In this document: one piece after another, positions 14,682-21,900 of the stretch
Numbering within the stretch: the first letter of the stretch is position 1
Layout: each line of letters begins with the position of its first letter
Virus record (IMG/VR): IMGVR_UViG_3300014720_000061
Location: 1-42,198 of that record
Length of the DNA: 42,198 bases
Origin: a virus
Direction: 5' to 3' (one strand)
Translations under genes and position numbers: made by a program
Notes under the pieces: model-generated
What the model was told of the DNA's origin: nothing
Databases searched by the model: none
The model's input: only the letters and a program-made list of their open reading frames with translations

Positions 14682-14973
14682 GAACGAGATCATGTTCAAC
14701 AGCATCGAAGAGATGTTCAACCACATCATGTCCCGTGGAGGTGCCGAGCAATCGACGCACGGGACAACGGGGCTGTTCACCGCCCTGATGAAGAACTTCA
14801 CCAATCCCAACACCTGCTCCTGCAAGAAGACCAAGGCGGCGAGGGCGAACATTGTCTCGGTCGCTAGGAACCTGAACACCCTGTCGGGAGATCAACTCGT
14901 AGCCACCCGAGCCCTCTTCGACGGCAAGGTCGTGATCCTGCGTGAGGCGAACCAAGAGATCGCCCGCTTCTGA
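14671..14973 (+). CDS. Hypothetical protein, 100 residues
   Basis: Start at the ATG in GGAGATCAGGATG, chosen for the GGAG and the 11-base overlap with the membrane-protein gene. The product (MSAENEIMFNSIEEMFNHIM...) is mostly helical in appearance, with a CSCKK motif at the centre. No transmembrane segment and no recognised domain. It resembles short uncharacterised proteins common in T4-like marine phages. Function unknown. Confidence 0.6.
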   Translation: MSAENEIMFNSIEEMFNHIMSRGGAEQSTHGTTGLFTALMKNFTNPNTCSCKKTKAARANIVSVARNLNTLSGDQLVATRALFDGKVVILREANQEIARF

Positions 14974-15000
14974 CGAAAATGGTCAGGGGATAGATACCGC

Positions 15001-15477
15001 ATGGGGGCATCTATGTGGAACCACAGGGTAGTGCGCAAGACCATGAAGGTCGGCGACAGGCTCCACACCTTCTATGGTGTGCATGAGGTCTACTACGACG
15101 ATAAGGGACAGCCCATCGGGGTCACGGAGAACTCCGTGGATCTCTACGGGGACAACCCGACCGAGATGCTCCGTTCCCTCGGGGACATCGCACAGGCTTT
15201 CACCAAGCAGATACTCGACTACGAGGACTTGAGGAGTAAGGAAGTCTCCCCATCGTCGTTGGATGACCTGATGAGCCTCAAGGACATCACCTTCCTGCAC
15301 GACGAGAACGAACACAGGGTCAGCAAGAAGGCATACGAGAGGGCGATACGGGAGACCGAGAAGGAGCGTGTCCTCTCGGAAATCATCTATTCCAATGAAT
15401 GCGAGGGCAAGTCGGTCGATGAAGTCATGCGCTTCTCGGCGATCCTCAAGCAACAGTTGGGAAGGTCGAACGCCTAA
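15001..15477 (+). CDS. Conserved hypothetical phage protein (MWNHRVV type)
   Basis: 158 residues from the ATG at 15001; a second in-frame ATG at 15013 gives MWNHRVVRK, which looks more like the family N-terminus, so the true start may be 15013. The first half (GVHEVYYDDKGQPIGVTENSVDLYGD) is a small beta-rich domain of a type seen in many phages and bacteria without known function. The second half is charged and helical. An ATAGATAC sequence just before the first ATG could be a degenerate late-promoter element. The stop is inside the CTAAATA motif at 15474. Confidence 0.6.
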   Translation: MGASMWNHRVVRKTMKVGDRLHTFYGVHEVYYDDKGQPIGVTENSVDLYGDNPTEMLRSLGDIAQAFTKQILDYEDLRSKEVSPSSLDDLMSLKDITFLHDENEHRVSKKAYERAIRETEKERVLSEIIYSNECEGKSVDEVMRFSAILKQQLGRSNA

Positions 15478-15480
15478 ATA
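15474..15480 (+). promoter_or_regulatory. Late promoter motif CTAAATA
   Basis: CTAAATA contains the TAA stop of the preceding gene. The small gene at 15503 follows, with a strong AAAGGAG ribosome-binding site between, so a normal leader of about 17 bases is predicted. Confidence 0.65.
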
Positions 15481-15502
15481 GAGAGAAGAAAGGAGTACTC
15501 AC

Positions 15503-15625
15503 ATGGAAGCAATCGGTTGGGCCATCGTCGCCTTCGTGGCGGGTGCGTTCCTCGGCGCACCGCTCTGGTCTTGGATCAAGACCACCTGGTCTTGGATCAA
15601 GACCAAGTTGCCTTGGAACAAGTGA
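15503..15625 (+). CDS. 40-residue membrane peptide with WSWIKT repeat
   Basis: A short gene with an excellent AAAGGAG site seven bases before its ATG and a late-promoter motif further upstream. The product has a hydrophobic segment (residues 3-20, AIGWAIVAFVAGAFLGAP) followed by a Trp/Lys-rich tail in which WSWIKT is repeated twice. This single-span, amphipathic layout is like small phage membrane-active proteins, for example holin- or superinfection-type peptides, but no family is recognised. It ends 27 bases before gp46. Confidence 0.6.
   Translation: MEAIGWAIVAFVAGAFLGAPLWSWIKTTWSWIKTKLPWNK
15566..15607 (+). repeat. 21-bp tandem repeat
   Basis: Two adjacent copies of a 21-base unit beginning TGGTCTTGGATCAAGACC encode the WSWIKT repeat. 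The copies are identical over their first 19 bases and differ only at the end, which suggests a recent slippage duplication. Confidence 0.85.
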
Positions 15626-15652
15626 CCACAAACTTTTCGTAATGGATGCCCC

Positions 15653-17347
15653 GTGATCAAGTTCAAGAAGATTCGCTGGAAGAACTTCCTCTCCACGGGG
15701 AACATCTACAGCGAAATGCAGTTGGACAAAACCGAGACCACCTTGGTACTCGGCGAGAACGGAGCAGGGAAGTCCACAATGTTGGATGCTCTCTGCTTCG
15801 TTCTTTTCAACAAACCCTACCGCTCCGTAAACCTCCCGCAACTCGTCTCTTCGATCAACGAGAAGGACTGCGTCGTGGAGGTTCACTTCACGGACGGAAG
15901 CACCGACTACAAGGTGGTCCGTGGGCAGTCGCCCAAGGTCTTTGAGGTGTGGTCGAACGGCAAGTTGATCGACCAAGACTCCAAGGCGAGGGACTATCAG
16001 CGCATGCTTGAGGAGACAATCCTCGACATGAACTACAAGTCGTTCTGTCAGGTCGTGATCCTCGGGTCCGCAAACTACATCCCGTTCATGCGCCTACCCG
16101 CAGCCGAGCGCAGATCCGTGGTCGAGTCCATCCTCGACATCGGCGTGTTCTCCACGATGAATGCGCAACTGAAGGAGAGGATCAGCGTGAACAAGGAGGA
16201 GTTGCAACATGCCGAGGCGGCGGTGTCGGTCGCCCGTGAGCGTGTGTCCCTCCTCAAGCGGATGGTCGAGGAGGACAGGAAGCGTCAGGAGCATGACGAT
16301 GCGTGGGAGGCGGAGGAGATCGCCAAGGCGAGGGAGGAGATCCGCATCATCAGGGAGCAGTCCGCCGAGCATTCCAAGGAGATGTCCGACCTCATGGACT
16401 CCATCAAGGACGAGGACTCGGCGAGGAACACCAAGGTCAAGTTCGGGGAGATACGGTCGCAGATGTCGAAGAGGGTCTCCGCACTCGGGAAGGAGATTGC
16501 TTTCTACGAGACGAACGACACCTGCCCTACCTGCACACAGAGAATCGACCAAGGCTTCAGGGACTCAGCCCTGTCGAAGGCTCGGTCGAGGACGGACGAG
16601 ATCAACAAAGCACTCGGCGAGGTCGATGGACACATCGCCTTGACGGACAGCCGACTCACCGAGATCTCAAAGGTCGTGTCCCGTGTGCGTGAACTGAACA
16701 CGGCGATCATGCGGAAGGCGAACGAGGTCGATGCCGCCGAGAAGCGGATCGCAGGGATCGGCAGGAAACCAACGGTCGCAAGCACGGCGGAGAAGGACCT
16801 CGCCGATGCCGTGACGGCGGAGGAGGAGTCACTCGACACCAAGCGTGACTTGGTCGAGGAGCAGCACTACCTCTCTCTAGCCGCCACCCTGCTCAAGGAC
16901 AGCGGCATCAAGAGCCGCATCATCAAGAACTACATCCCCGTCATCAACGACACGATCAACAAGTACCTGACGAAGATGAACTTCTTCGTTGCGTTCCAAC
17001 TTGACGAGGAGTTCAACGAGACCATCAGGTCTAGGCACAGGGACGAGTTCACCTACGCATCGTTCAGCGAGGGAGAGAAGCGCAAGATCGACCTCGCCCT
17101 CCTCTTCGCATGGAGAAGGATTGCGGCGATGAAGAACAGCATCACCACGAACATACTGATCCTTGACGAGATCCTCGACGGAAGCCTTGACGATCAAGGC
17201 ACCGATGCCTTCCTCGACATCGTCGGGGGACTCGACAAGGAAACGAACACATTCGTCATCAGCCACAAGCCGAAGGAGATCCTTCAGGACAAGTTCGACA
17301 GGACGGTGCAGTTCGTGAAGCGTGGGAACTTCAGCAGGATGGCGTGA
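15653..17347 (+). CDS. 46: gp46-like recombination endonuclease subunit (SbcC/Rad50 family)
   Basis: 564 residues, beginning at a GTG. Walker A is GENGAGKS (residues 34-41). A long coiled coil follows with a zinc-hook CPTC (Cys291, Cys294) at its apex. The C-terminal ATPase half has FSEGEKRKIDLAL and ILDEILDG (Walker B region), and ends with the VISHKP switch segment. With gp47 it forms the Mre11/Rad50-type complex that resects DNA ends and drives recombination-dependent replication and host DNA breakdown. Length matches T4 gp46 (560). Its partner gp47 is encoded nearby but on the opposite strand. No clear Shine-Dalgarno sequence precedes the GTG. Confidence 0.93.
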   Translation: MIKFKKIRWKNFLSTGNIYSEMQLDKTETTLVLGENGAGKSTMLDALCFVLFNKPYRSVNLPQLVSSINEKDCVVEVHFTDGSTDYKVVRGQSPKVFEVWSNGKLIDQDSKARDYQRMLEETILDMNYKSFCQVVILGSANYIPFMRLPAAERRSVVESILDIGVFSTMNAQLKERISVNKEELQHAEAAVSVARERVSLLKRMVEEDRKRQEHDDAWEAEEIAKAREEIRIIREQSAEHSKEMSDLMDSIKDEDSARNTKVKFGEIRSQMSKRVSALGKEIAFYETNDTCPTCTQRIDQGFRDSALSKARSRTDEINKALGEVDGHIALTDSRLTEISKVVSRVRELNTAIMRKANEVDAAEKRIAGIGRKPTVASTAEKDLADAVTAEEESLDTKRDLVEEQHYLSLAATLLKDSGIKSRIIKNYIPVINDTINKYLTKMNFFVAFQLDEEFNETIRSRHRDEFTYASFSEGEKRKIDLALLFAWRRIAAMKNSITTNILILDEILDGSLDDQGTDAFLDIVGGLDKETNTFVISHKPKEILQDKFDRTVQFVKRGNFSRMA

Positions 17348-17680
17348 TCACTCGGTGATCAGGCGTAGGTTCTGCGGGACCGATGCCTCGGGGATGACGA
17401 TGCCCGTCACGGCGGAGGTGTATTGGTCTCGGAGGTTCTTCCTCGGCACCGCCCTGAAGAGGACCGAGGTCTCGGGGATCATCAACTTGCCCGTCTCGCA
17501 GTACGGGATCCAAGGTGCGAGACCGATCTCGCCCTGCCCCATCGGGAGCATGATGATCGGGTTCTTCAGTTCGTAGCACCTGATGTTCCTCTCGTCCGAG
17601 GAGATGTCGCCGATGTTGCACTCTGCGAGGATCTCCTCACCCGAGGTGAGACGGAAGAGTCGGATGTTCACGGGATTCAT
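17348..17680 (-). CDS. Sm-like (LSm/Hfq-fold) protein candidate A
   Basis: 110 residues. The pattern resembles small Sm-fold proteins of cyanophage type: RLTSGEEILAE (Sm1-like strand pair), LKNPIIML, a Trp-containing strand and a final VLFRAVPRKNLRDQY. It is related in pattern to the 153-residue protein at 19901: RLMTGETLIAG, LEKPMQMA, IVRPIQGIVSDY. Sm-like proteins bind RNA as rings. No partner RNA is known here. The stop codon abuts that of gp46 with no gap, the two forming the palindrome TGATCA, so transcripts from the two strands converge. Fold assignment is inference from pattern, not from an alignment. Confidence 0.5.
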   Translation of the reverse strand: MNPVNIRLFRLTSGEEILAECNIGDISSDERNIRCYELKNPIIMLPMGQGEIGLAPWIPYCETGKLMIPETSVLFRAVPRKNLRDQYTSAVTGIVIPEASVPQNLRLITE

Positions 17681-17692
17681 GTCGTAGTTCGG

Positions 17693-17908
17693 TCAGGTGA
17701 TTCCACCTGCGCTCCAATAGGGTGTCTTCTCTCGTTCCTTGGCTATCTGCTTCCTAGAGGGCGAGAGGTTCCTCGCATCCCTGTAGGAGGGCTTCTTGGC
17801 TCGTTCGGGCTTCCCCGTGCGGAGGTCTAGGGTCGTGGTCACATGACCCCCGCCCCCACGGGCGACAGCCGTTGACCATTCACGGATGAACTCGCCGAAG
17901 GTCTGCAT
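17693..17908 (-). CDS. Small basic hypothetical protein
   Basis: 71 residues, rich in Lys/Arg, with a Gly run (GGGGH) and KPSYRDARNLSPSRKQIAKE. It could bind nucleic acid, but no family is recognised. The ATG follows a CTAAATA motif by only six C residues, with no Shine-Dalgarno sequence, so it is a candidate leaderless late gene. It lies between gp47 and the Sm-like gene on the minus strand. Confidence 0.55.
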   Translation of the reverse strand: MQTFGEFIREWSTAVARGGGGHVTTTLDLRTGKPERAKKPSYRDARNLSPSRKQIAKEREKTPYWSAGGIT

Positions 17909-17914
17909 GGGGGG

Positions 17915-17921
17915 TATTTAG
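17915..17921 (-). promoter_or_regulatory. Late promoter motif CTAAATA (minus strand)
   Basis: Reads CTAAATA on the minus strand and contains the TAA stop of gp47. The next ATG at 17908 is six bases further on, so the predicted transcript begins at or one base before the start codon. Confidence 0.6.
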
Positions 17922-18964
17922 CCCTGCATCGACTCGGCGTAGATCTCCCTCACCAATGTCTTGAGGCGGACGGGGTCACCCACCCCCTGCATCCCGTCGA
18001 TCTCGTCGCAGATAAGGGTGAGGGTGTCCTTGCTCATGTCCACCGCCGACTTCTCGACCTCCTCCTGCGTCTTGTCGGTCTGGTCCACCACGGTGACCGA
18101 GTGGACAGGGGACTCGTTGAGCCTGTCGAGGAGGTTGTCGAACATGATCGGTCTCGTCTTGGAGTGGACCATCATGCGAACAAAGGTGTTGGCGTAGGGC
18201 TTGCAGTTCGTGATCGTGTAGTCGTTCTTGGAATCGTCGTAGTCGATCTGATGGAACATCGACCTCGGGTTCTCCACGAACTCCATGACCTGCGTGTCGG
18301 GGTCGAATACATGGAAGCCCTTGCGCTCTCCGAGATCCCCGAAGGTCATCTGATACTGCGTCCCTAGGTAGTGGATGTTGCCCTTGCTGTGACGGCAATG
18401 GAAGTGTCCGCTGTAGACCGCTTGGAAGCGGGAGAGTGCCCTCGGATCCATGCCTTCGTGGTACTCGACCCCACGGAGAACCTCGTAGCCGTTGATCTCA
18501 AAGTGTCCCATGAGGATGCCCACGGGTGCGTTCTGTATGAACTTCAGGCACTCCTCGGCGTTGTCCTTGGTGATCCACGGGATGATCCCCACGGGGAGGG
18601 TGTCGAGGTAGACCATCGTGGGGCTCTCATGGATCACGATGTTCGGGTAGAGGCTGAAGAGTTCGACCACCGAGTTGAGGCGGTTGGTGTTCTTGAAGAA
18701 CACATCGTGGTTGCCGAGGGTGATGTCCATTTGGACACCCATGTCCCGCAGCCTGTCGAGGAACCTCTTCCGCACCTCGCCGAGAGTGTGGAAGTTGACG
18801 AACTTGCGCCTGTCGAGGAAGTCACCGAGGTGTAGGATCTGATTGATCCCATGCCGTTCGATGTATGGAAAGAACACCTCCTCAAAGAAACCGAGGAAGT
18901 GGTCGAGGAAGATGGGACTGTCGTTCCGAGCCCCGAAGTGGGTGTCGTTGATGACGGCGATCAC
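17918..18964 (-). CDS. 47: gp47-like recombination nuclease subunit (Mre11/SbcD family)
   Basis: 348 residues, GTG start overlapping the gp55 stop (GTGA), so translation is probably coupled. Calcineurin-like phosphoesterase motifs appear in order: INDTHFG (Asp7, His9), LHLGDFLD, GNHDVFF, MGHFEI and YSGHFHCRH. These residues coordinate the two catalytic Mn ions. The protein is the nuclease partner of gp46 in end resection and replication restart. Length agrees with T4 gp47 (339). Its stop codon lies within a CTAAATA motif for the next gene downstream. Confidence 0.94.
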   Translation of the reverse strand: MIAVINDTHFGARNDSPIFLDHFLGFFEEVFFPYIERHGINQILHLGDFLDRRKFVNFHTLGEVRKRFLDRLRDMGVQMDITLGNHDVFFKNTNRLNSVVELFSLYPNIVIHESPTMVYLDTLPVGIIPWITKDNAEECLKFIQNAPVGILMGHFEINGYEVLRGVEYHEGMDPRALSRFQAVYSGHFHCRHSKGNIHYLGTQYQMTFGDLGERKGFHVFDPDTQVMEFVENPRSMFHQIDYDDSKNDYTITNCKPYANTFVRMMVHSKTRPIMFDNLLDRLNESPVHSVTVVDQTDKTQEEVEKSAVDMSKDTLTLICDEIDGMQGVGDPVRLKTLVREIYAESMQG

Positions 18965-19530
18965 TTGCCCTCCATGACATCGTCCAAGGGGGGCTTGTTC
19001 TCGCCCCTCCTGCCCCTGCGGCTCTTCTTCGGCTTGAGAGCCTCGACATTAGCCTCGGGTACGAGGAAATCCGAGAATGGGTTTGTCCCCTCGGTGTAGT
19101 CCTTCGCCTTGTCCTCCATCCAGTTACGGAACTTCCCCGTGGGGTCGTTCTGCTCAAACACCCGCATCTTCACATACATCTGCTTCTTCTCACGCTGTAT
19201 GCGCCTGAGGAAGGCGTAGTAGATGATCTGCGTGAAGAATGCGAAGGGGTTCCTCGACTTCTTCGGATCGAAGTTCGCCGCATACATGACGCAGTTCTCG
19301 ACCGAGTCGCAGATCATCTCCTCCCTGTAGGTGTAGTTGGCGAAGTTGGGCTTCTTCGCCAAGTTGTTGGCGATGTCGAGGAAGCATTGACCAATGTAGT
19401 CGTTGACTCCAGGAGGCTTCTGTCCGCTCTTCTTCGCCTTGATGGCGACCTTTCGGTAGGCGGAGAGTTCCTTGAGGAAACGCTCGTTGTTGATGTAGTG
19501 GTTCTGAGCCTTCCGTGGCTTGTCGCTCAT
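18961..19530 (-). CDS. 55: Late-transcription sigma factor gp55
   Basis: 189 residues from the ATG at 19530, selected because GGAG lies nine bases upstream; a GTG at 19545 is a less likely start. The central segment YREEMICDSVENCVMYAANF, then DPKKSRNPFAFFTQIIYYAFLRRI, fits the conserved region-2-like core of T4-type gp55, including the NPFAFFTQI aromatic stretch, followed by a basic C-terminal region. gp55 replaces the host sigma factor on RNA polymerase and recognises the late -10 element. The CTAAATA motifs throughout this window are its likely targets. The ribosome-binding site lies in a small hairpin, and a 355-base leader precedes the gene. Confidence 0.88.
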   Translation of the reverse strand: MSDKPRKAQNHYINNERFLKELSAYRKVAIKAKKSGQKPPGVNDYIGQCFLDIANNLAKKPNFANYTYREEMICDSVENCVMYAANFDPKKSRNPFAFFTQIIYYAFLRRIQREKKQMYVKMRVFEQNDPTGKFRNWMEDKAKDYTEGTNPFSDFLVPEANVEALKPKKSRRGRRGENKPPLDDVMEGK

Positions 19531-19540
19531 CCGCAATAAC

Positions 19541-19557
19541 TCCACCTAGCAGGTGAA
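19541..19557 (-). promoter_or_regulatory. Hairpin over the gp55 ribosome-binding site
   Basis: On the minus strand TTCACCT-GCT-AGGTGGA can form a seven-pair stem (one G-T pair) with a three-base loop. The 3' arm includes most of the GGAG Shine-Dalgarno sequence of gp55, so the structure may limit translation. Several T4 late genes have comparable hairpins. Confidence 0.5.
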
Positions 19558-19650
19558 GTAGTTATCGACTCAGGACGAGCAATCTATAAGGTGACAAACG
19601 GGAAAAAGAAGGATACGAAACCGTGTCCTCGTTTGCTGCCTTTTCCCCTA

Positions 19651-19678
19651 CTAGTTTTACTAGGTTCCTAGTACTAGG
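19651..19678. repeat. Adjacent CTAG palindromes
   Basis: CTAGT-TTT-ACTAG (19651-19663) is followed by the perfect 12-base palindrome CCTAGTACTAGG (19667-19678). Further CTAG tetramers occur near 19722, 19742 and 19806. CTAG is otherwise sparse in this GC-rich DNA. Confidence 0.75.
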
Positions 19679-19864
19679 TAACAGGTTTACCATCTTCGTA
19701 AGTGTTTCTTGGTACTCATTCCTAGTGGTAACTCTTTTACCCTAGACTCAACACCCAAGACTCAACACTCAGATCTCAAGACTCATTACCCATTACCCAA
19801 TCTCACTAGGTTATTCCTCTTTCTTTCAAGAGGGAACTTACTGGTATCAACTTGGACTCAATTG

Positions 19865-19871
19865 TATTTAG
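19865..19871 (-). promoter_or_regulatory. Late promoter motif CTAAATA (minus strand)
   Basis: Reads CTAAATA on the minus strand, 30 bases after the stop of the Sm-like gene and about 335 bases upstream of gp55. If used, gp55 would be transcribed from its own class of promoter with a long leader. Confidence 0.55.
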
Positions 19872-19900
19872 CCGATTCCAAAAATTTTGTAAGGGAAAAT

Positions 19901-20362
19901 TCACATCCTTGGGTCACCACCCCACCCTGGGAACTCGTCATATCCCCTCTTCCCCTCACGACCCTCACGACCTTCCTCATTGGGATCGATCATGTCATCA
20001 TCGGGTCCTTCGTCCATGTCATCGTTCACAGCATCGACGGAACCCATGTTCTCAATGATGTCGGAGTTGATCCTCGCCTGTGTGTAGTCGGACACGATTC
20101 CTTGGATGGGTCTGACGATGCACATGACAATGTCCTTCTTCACGATGATGTAGTCCTCGGCGGCGAAGTCGATCCAGTTCTTGAGCATGACATTGACCTC
20201 TTGCACGGGAGCCGAGTCCTTGTCCTGCGACTGCACGGTGACGAGAGCCATCTGCATGGGCTTCTCAAGGATGTAGGAGTTCTTGCCTCCGTTGCCTACA
20301 CCTGCGATCAAGGTCTCCCCTGTCATCAGCCTCACCATCCTGATTGGGTAGATCTGAGTCAT
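19901..20362 (-). CDS. Sm-like (LSm/Hfq-fold) protein candidate B with acidic tail
   Basis: 153 residues; the ATG overlaps the UvsW stop (ATGA). Residues 1-105 follow the same pattern as candidate A: IRMVRLMTGETLIAG, YILEKPMQMALV, a Trp in a central strand, and IVRPIQGIVSDYTQ. This suggests an Sm barrel. The C-terminal ~45 residues are acidic and Gly-rich (DDMDEGPDDDMIDPNEEG), a disordered tail that may regulate nucleic-acid binding, as C-terminal acidic tails do in other RNA- or DNA-binding proteins. It lies in the UvsY-UvsW operon. Sm-like proteins of cyanophage origin are known; their targets are not. Confidence 0.5.
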   Translation of the reverse strand: MTQIYPIRMVRLMTGETLIAGVGNGGKNSYILEKPMQMALVTVQSQDKDSAPVQEVNVMLKNWIDFAAEDYIIVKKDIVMCIVRPIQGIVSDYTQARINSDIIENMGSVDAVNDDMDEGPDDDMIDPNEEGREGREGKRGYDEFPGWGGDPRM

Positions 20363-21885
20363 AGGGTTCCCTCGGGTCTCTTGATCCTCATGTCCAAGGG
20401 CATCTTGACCAACTTGTACATGAACTGCTCGGACTCGTAGATCTTGAGACGCTTGAGGAAGTGCCTGAGGGTGTAGTTCAAGGTTTCGCCCTTATGAAGA
20501 TCGTCGGCGATGTCGTACAACTTGGCGATGTGCTTGCCTTGACTCTTCCTCAACTGCCGACCAATGCTCTGTAGGACACGGATCCTCGACTTGCTCGGAG
20601 AGGCAAAGATCACATTCCTCAGACTGCGGATGTTGATGCCCGTCGAGAATGTCCCGTAGGAGGCGACGATGATGGCGTTCTCTTCCTTCTCCACGATGGC
20701 TCTGATCCCTTCACGCTCCTCAAGTTCGGTCTCTCCTGCCACGAAGTAGACATTCCGCCCCTCGGCGCAACGCTTGATGCTCTCGTACAGGGGCTTTCCG
20801 TGCTTCTCCACGAATTGAAAGAGGACAAGGGTGTTCCCTCGGGTGGCTGCGGCGAGATAGGAGATGAAGTCGTTCCGCTTCTCACACCCGACGAGCCATT
20901 CGATCTCATGTTGGTAGTCGAGACCACAGACCGACTCACGAACCTCGGCGGGGTACCGAAGCATGAGGCATTCGATCCTCAGGCTAGTGAGGAGGTTGCG
21001 ATCCATGAGTTCCTTGGTGGTCACGACCCTGTGTACGGGACCGAACAAACCCTCAATAGCCAACTTGTGGGTCTTGGAGCCGTCTAGGGTTCCCGTGAGG
21101 GCGATCCGATAGGGACACTCCGTCAACTTGGTCATAATGCTGTTGAGGCTCTGCGCCTTGAACAGGTGAGCCTCGTCGCCGATCACGACCTCAAAGTTAT
21201 CAAACCACTCACGGGGCAACTTGTATATGCTCTGCCATGTCGAGATCACGATCTGCTTGGAGGTCAGTTTCTCCTCGCCGCCGACGATGCGGTGGCAGTT
21301 CGCATCCGCATTCCACTTGACCGTCTCGGAGTAGTCCTTGAAGTCCGAGAACATCTGTGCGACGAGCGAGATGGTCGGCACCACGATGAGGATCTTCTTG
21401 GAGGGGGCGATAGCCTGTTGGTAATACCTACACAGGCTGTAGATGATGAGGCTCTTTCCCGAGGCGGTGGGCGACAGGAGTACGCATCGGGATTGGTTGA
21501 GCGCATGGCAGACAGCCTCGACCTGATGGTCGTGTGGCGACAGGGGTTGCCCTCCTGCGGTAGGCTTCAGGGCTTCGATCAGCCCCTTGACCTTGTCGCA
21601 GTCGTACTTGATCTCGGGCTGCGCCACAGCCGAGTCCACCTGCATCTCGTATCCACGGTCACGGCAGAATGTTGCGAGGTAGTTCAACAGACCCGCAGGT
21701 AGAAGTCCTGAGTAGGCGTTGAACAGCCTGATCTTGCCGTCCCACACCCTGCGCCGATAAGCGGGGGTGAACTTGGCACCTGGAACCTCTAGGGTAAAGA
21801 AGTCCTGTAACTCATAGGCGACAGAGTTCTCCGTGATTACACGAAGGTGCGCCGAGTTCATGCTGCGGACTTCAATCGACGGCAT
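20359..21885 (-). CDS. uvsW: UvsW-like DNA/RNA helicase
   Basis: 508 residues, close to T4 UvsW (503). The N-terminal ~110 residues form the substrate-recognition domain (FTPAYRRRVWDGKIRLFN). The superfamily 2 motor follows: Walker A SPTASGKS (138-145), DEAH (237-240), ALTGTLDG (motif III region), SYGTFSTGINIRSL and SIGRQLRKSQGKH (motif VI). UvsW unwinds R-loops and branched DNA, promotes branch migration and switches replication from origin- to recombination-dependent mode. It follows UvsY by 15 bases, and its stop overlaps the downstream Sm-like start. Confidence 0.94.
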   Translation of the reverse strand: MPSIEVRSMNSAHLRVITENSVAYELQDFFTLEVPGAKFTPAYRRRVWDGKIRLFNAYSGLLPAGLLNYLATFCRDRGYEMQVDSAVAQPEIKYDCDKVKGLIEALKPTAGGQPLSPHDHQVEAVCHALNQSRCVLLSPTASGKSLIIYSLCRYYQQAIAPSKKILIVVPTISLVAQMFSDFKDYSETVKWNADANCHRIVGGEEKLTSKQIVISTWQSIYKLPREWFDNFEVVIGDEAHLFKAQSLNSIMTKLTECPYRIALTGTLDGSKTHKLAIEGLFGPVHRVVTTKELMDRNLLTSLRIECLMLRYPAEVRESVCGLDYQHEIEWLVGCEKRNDFISYLAAATRGNTLVLFQFVEKHGKPLYESIKRCAEGRNVYFVAGETELEEREGIRAIVEKEENAIIVASYGTFSTGINIRSLRNVIFASPSKSRIRVLQSIGRQLRKSQGKHIAKLYDIADDLHKGETLNYTLRHFLKRLKIYESEQFMYKLVKMPLDMRIKRPEGTL

Positions 21886-21900
21886 AGGAGACTTAGGTAC

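Larger units (their letters stand above)
19546..19900 (-). other. AT-richer non-coding region upstream of gp55
   Basis: 355 bases with no convincing gene, the largest non-coding stretch in the window and clearly poorer in GC than its surroundings. On the minus strand it contains a CTAAATA motif at its far end (19865-19871), a CCTCTT-GAAAGA-AAGAGG hairpin (about 19826-19843), direct repeats of GAGTCTTG and GTTGAGTCT (19743-19785), a cluster of CTAG-containing palindromes (19651-19678), a TATAGAT element near 19583-19589, and the ribosome-binding-site hairpin. It may be a long regulated gp55 leader, or an origin-like region. Confidence 0.55.

Noticed and set aside
19709-20440. A 243-residue plus-strand open frame crossing the gp55 leader region
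   Set aside because: It overlaps the Sm-like and UvsW genes in antisense and its C-terminal part is a typical His/Asp/Val-rich shadow; no ribosome-binding site.
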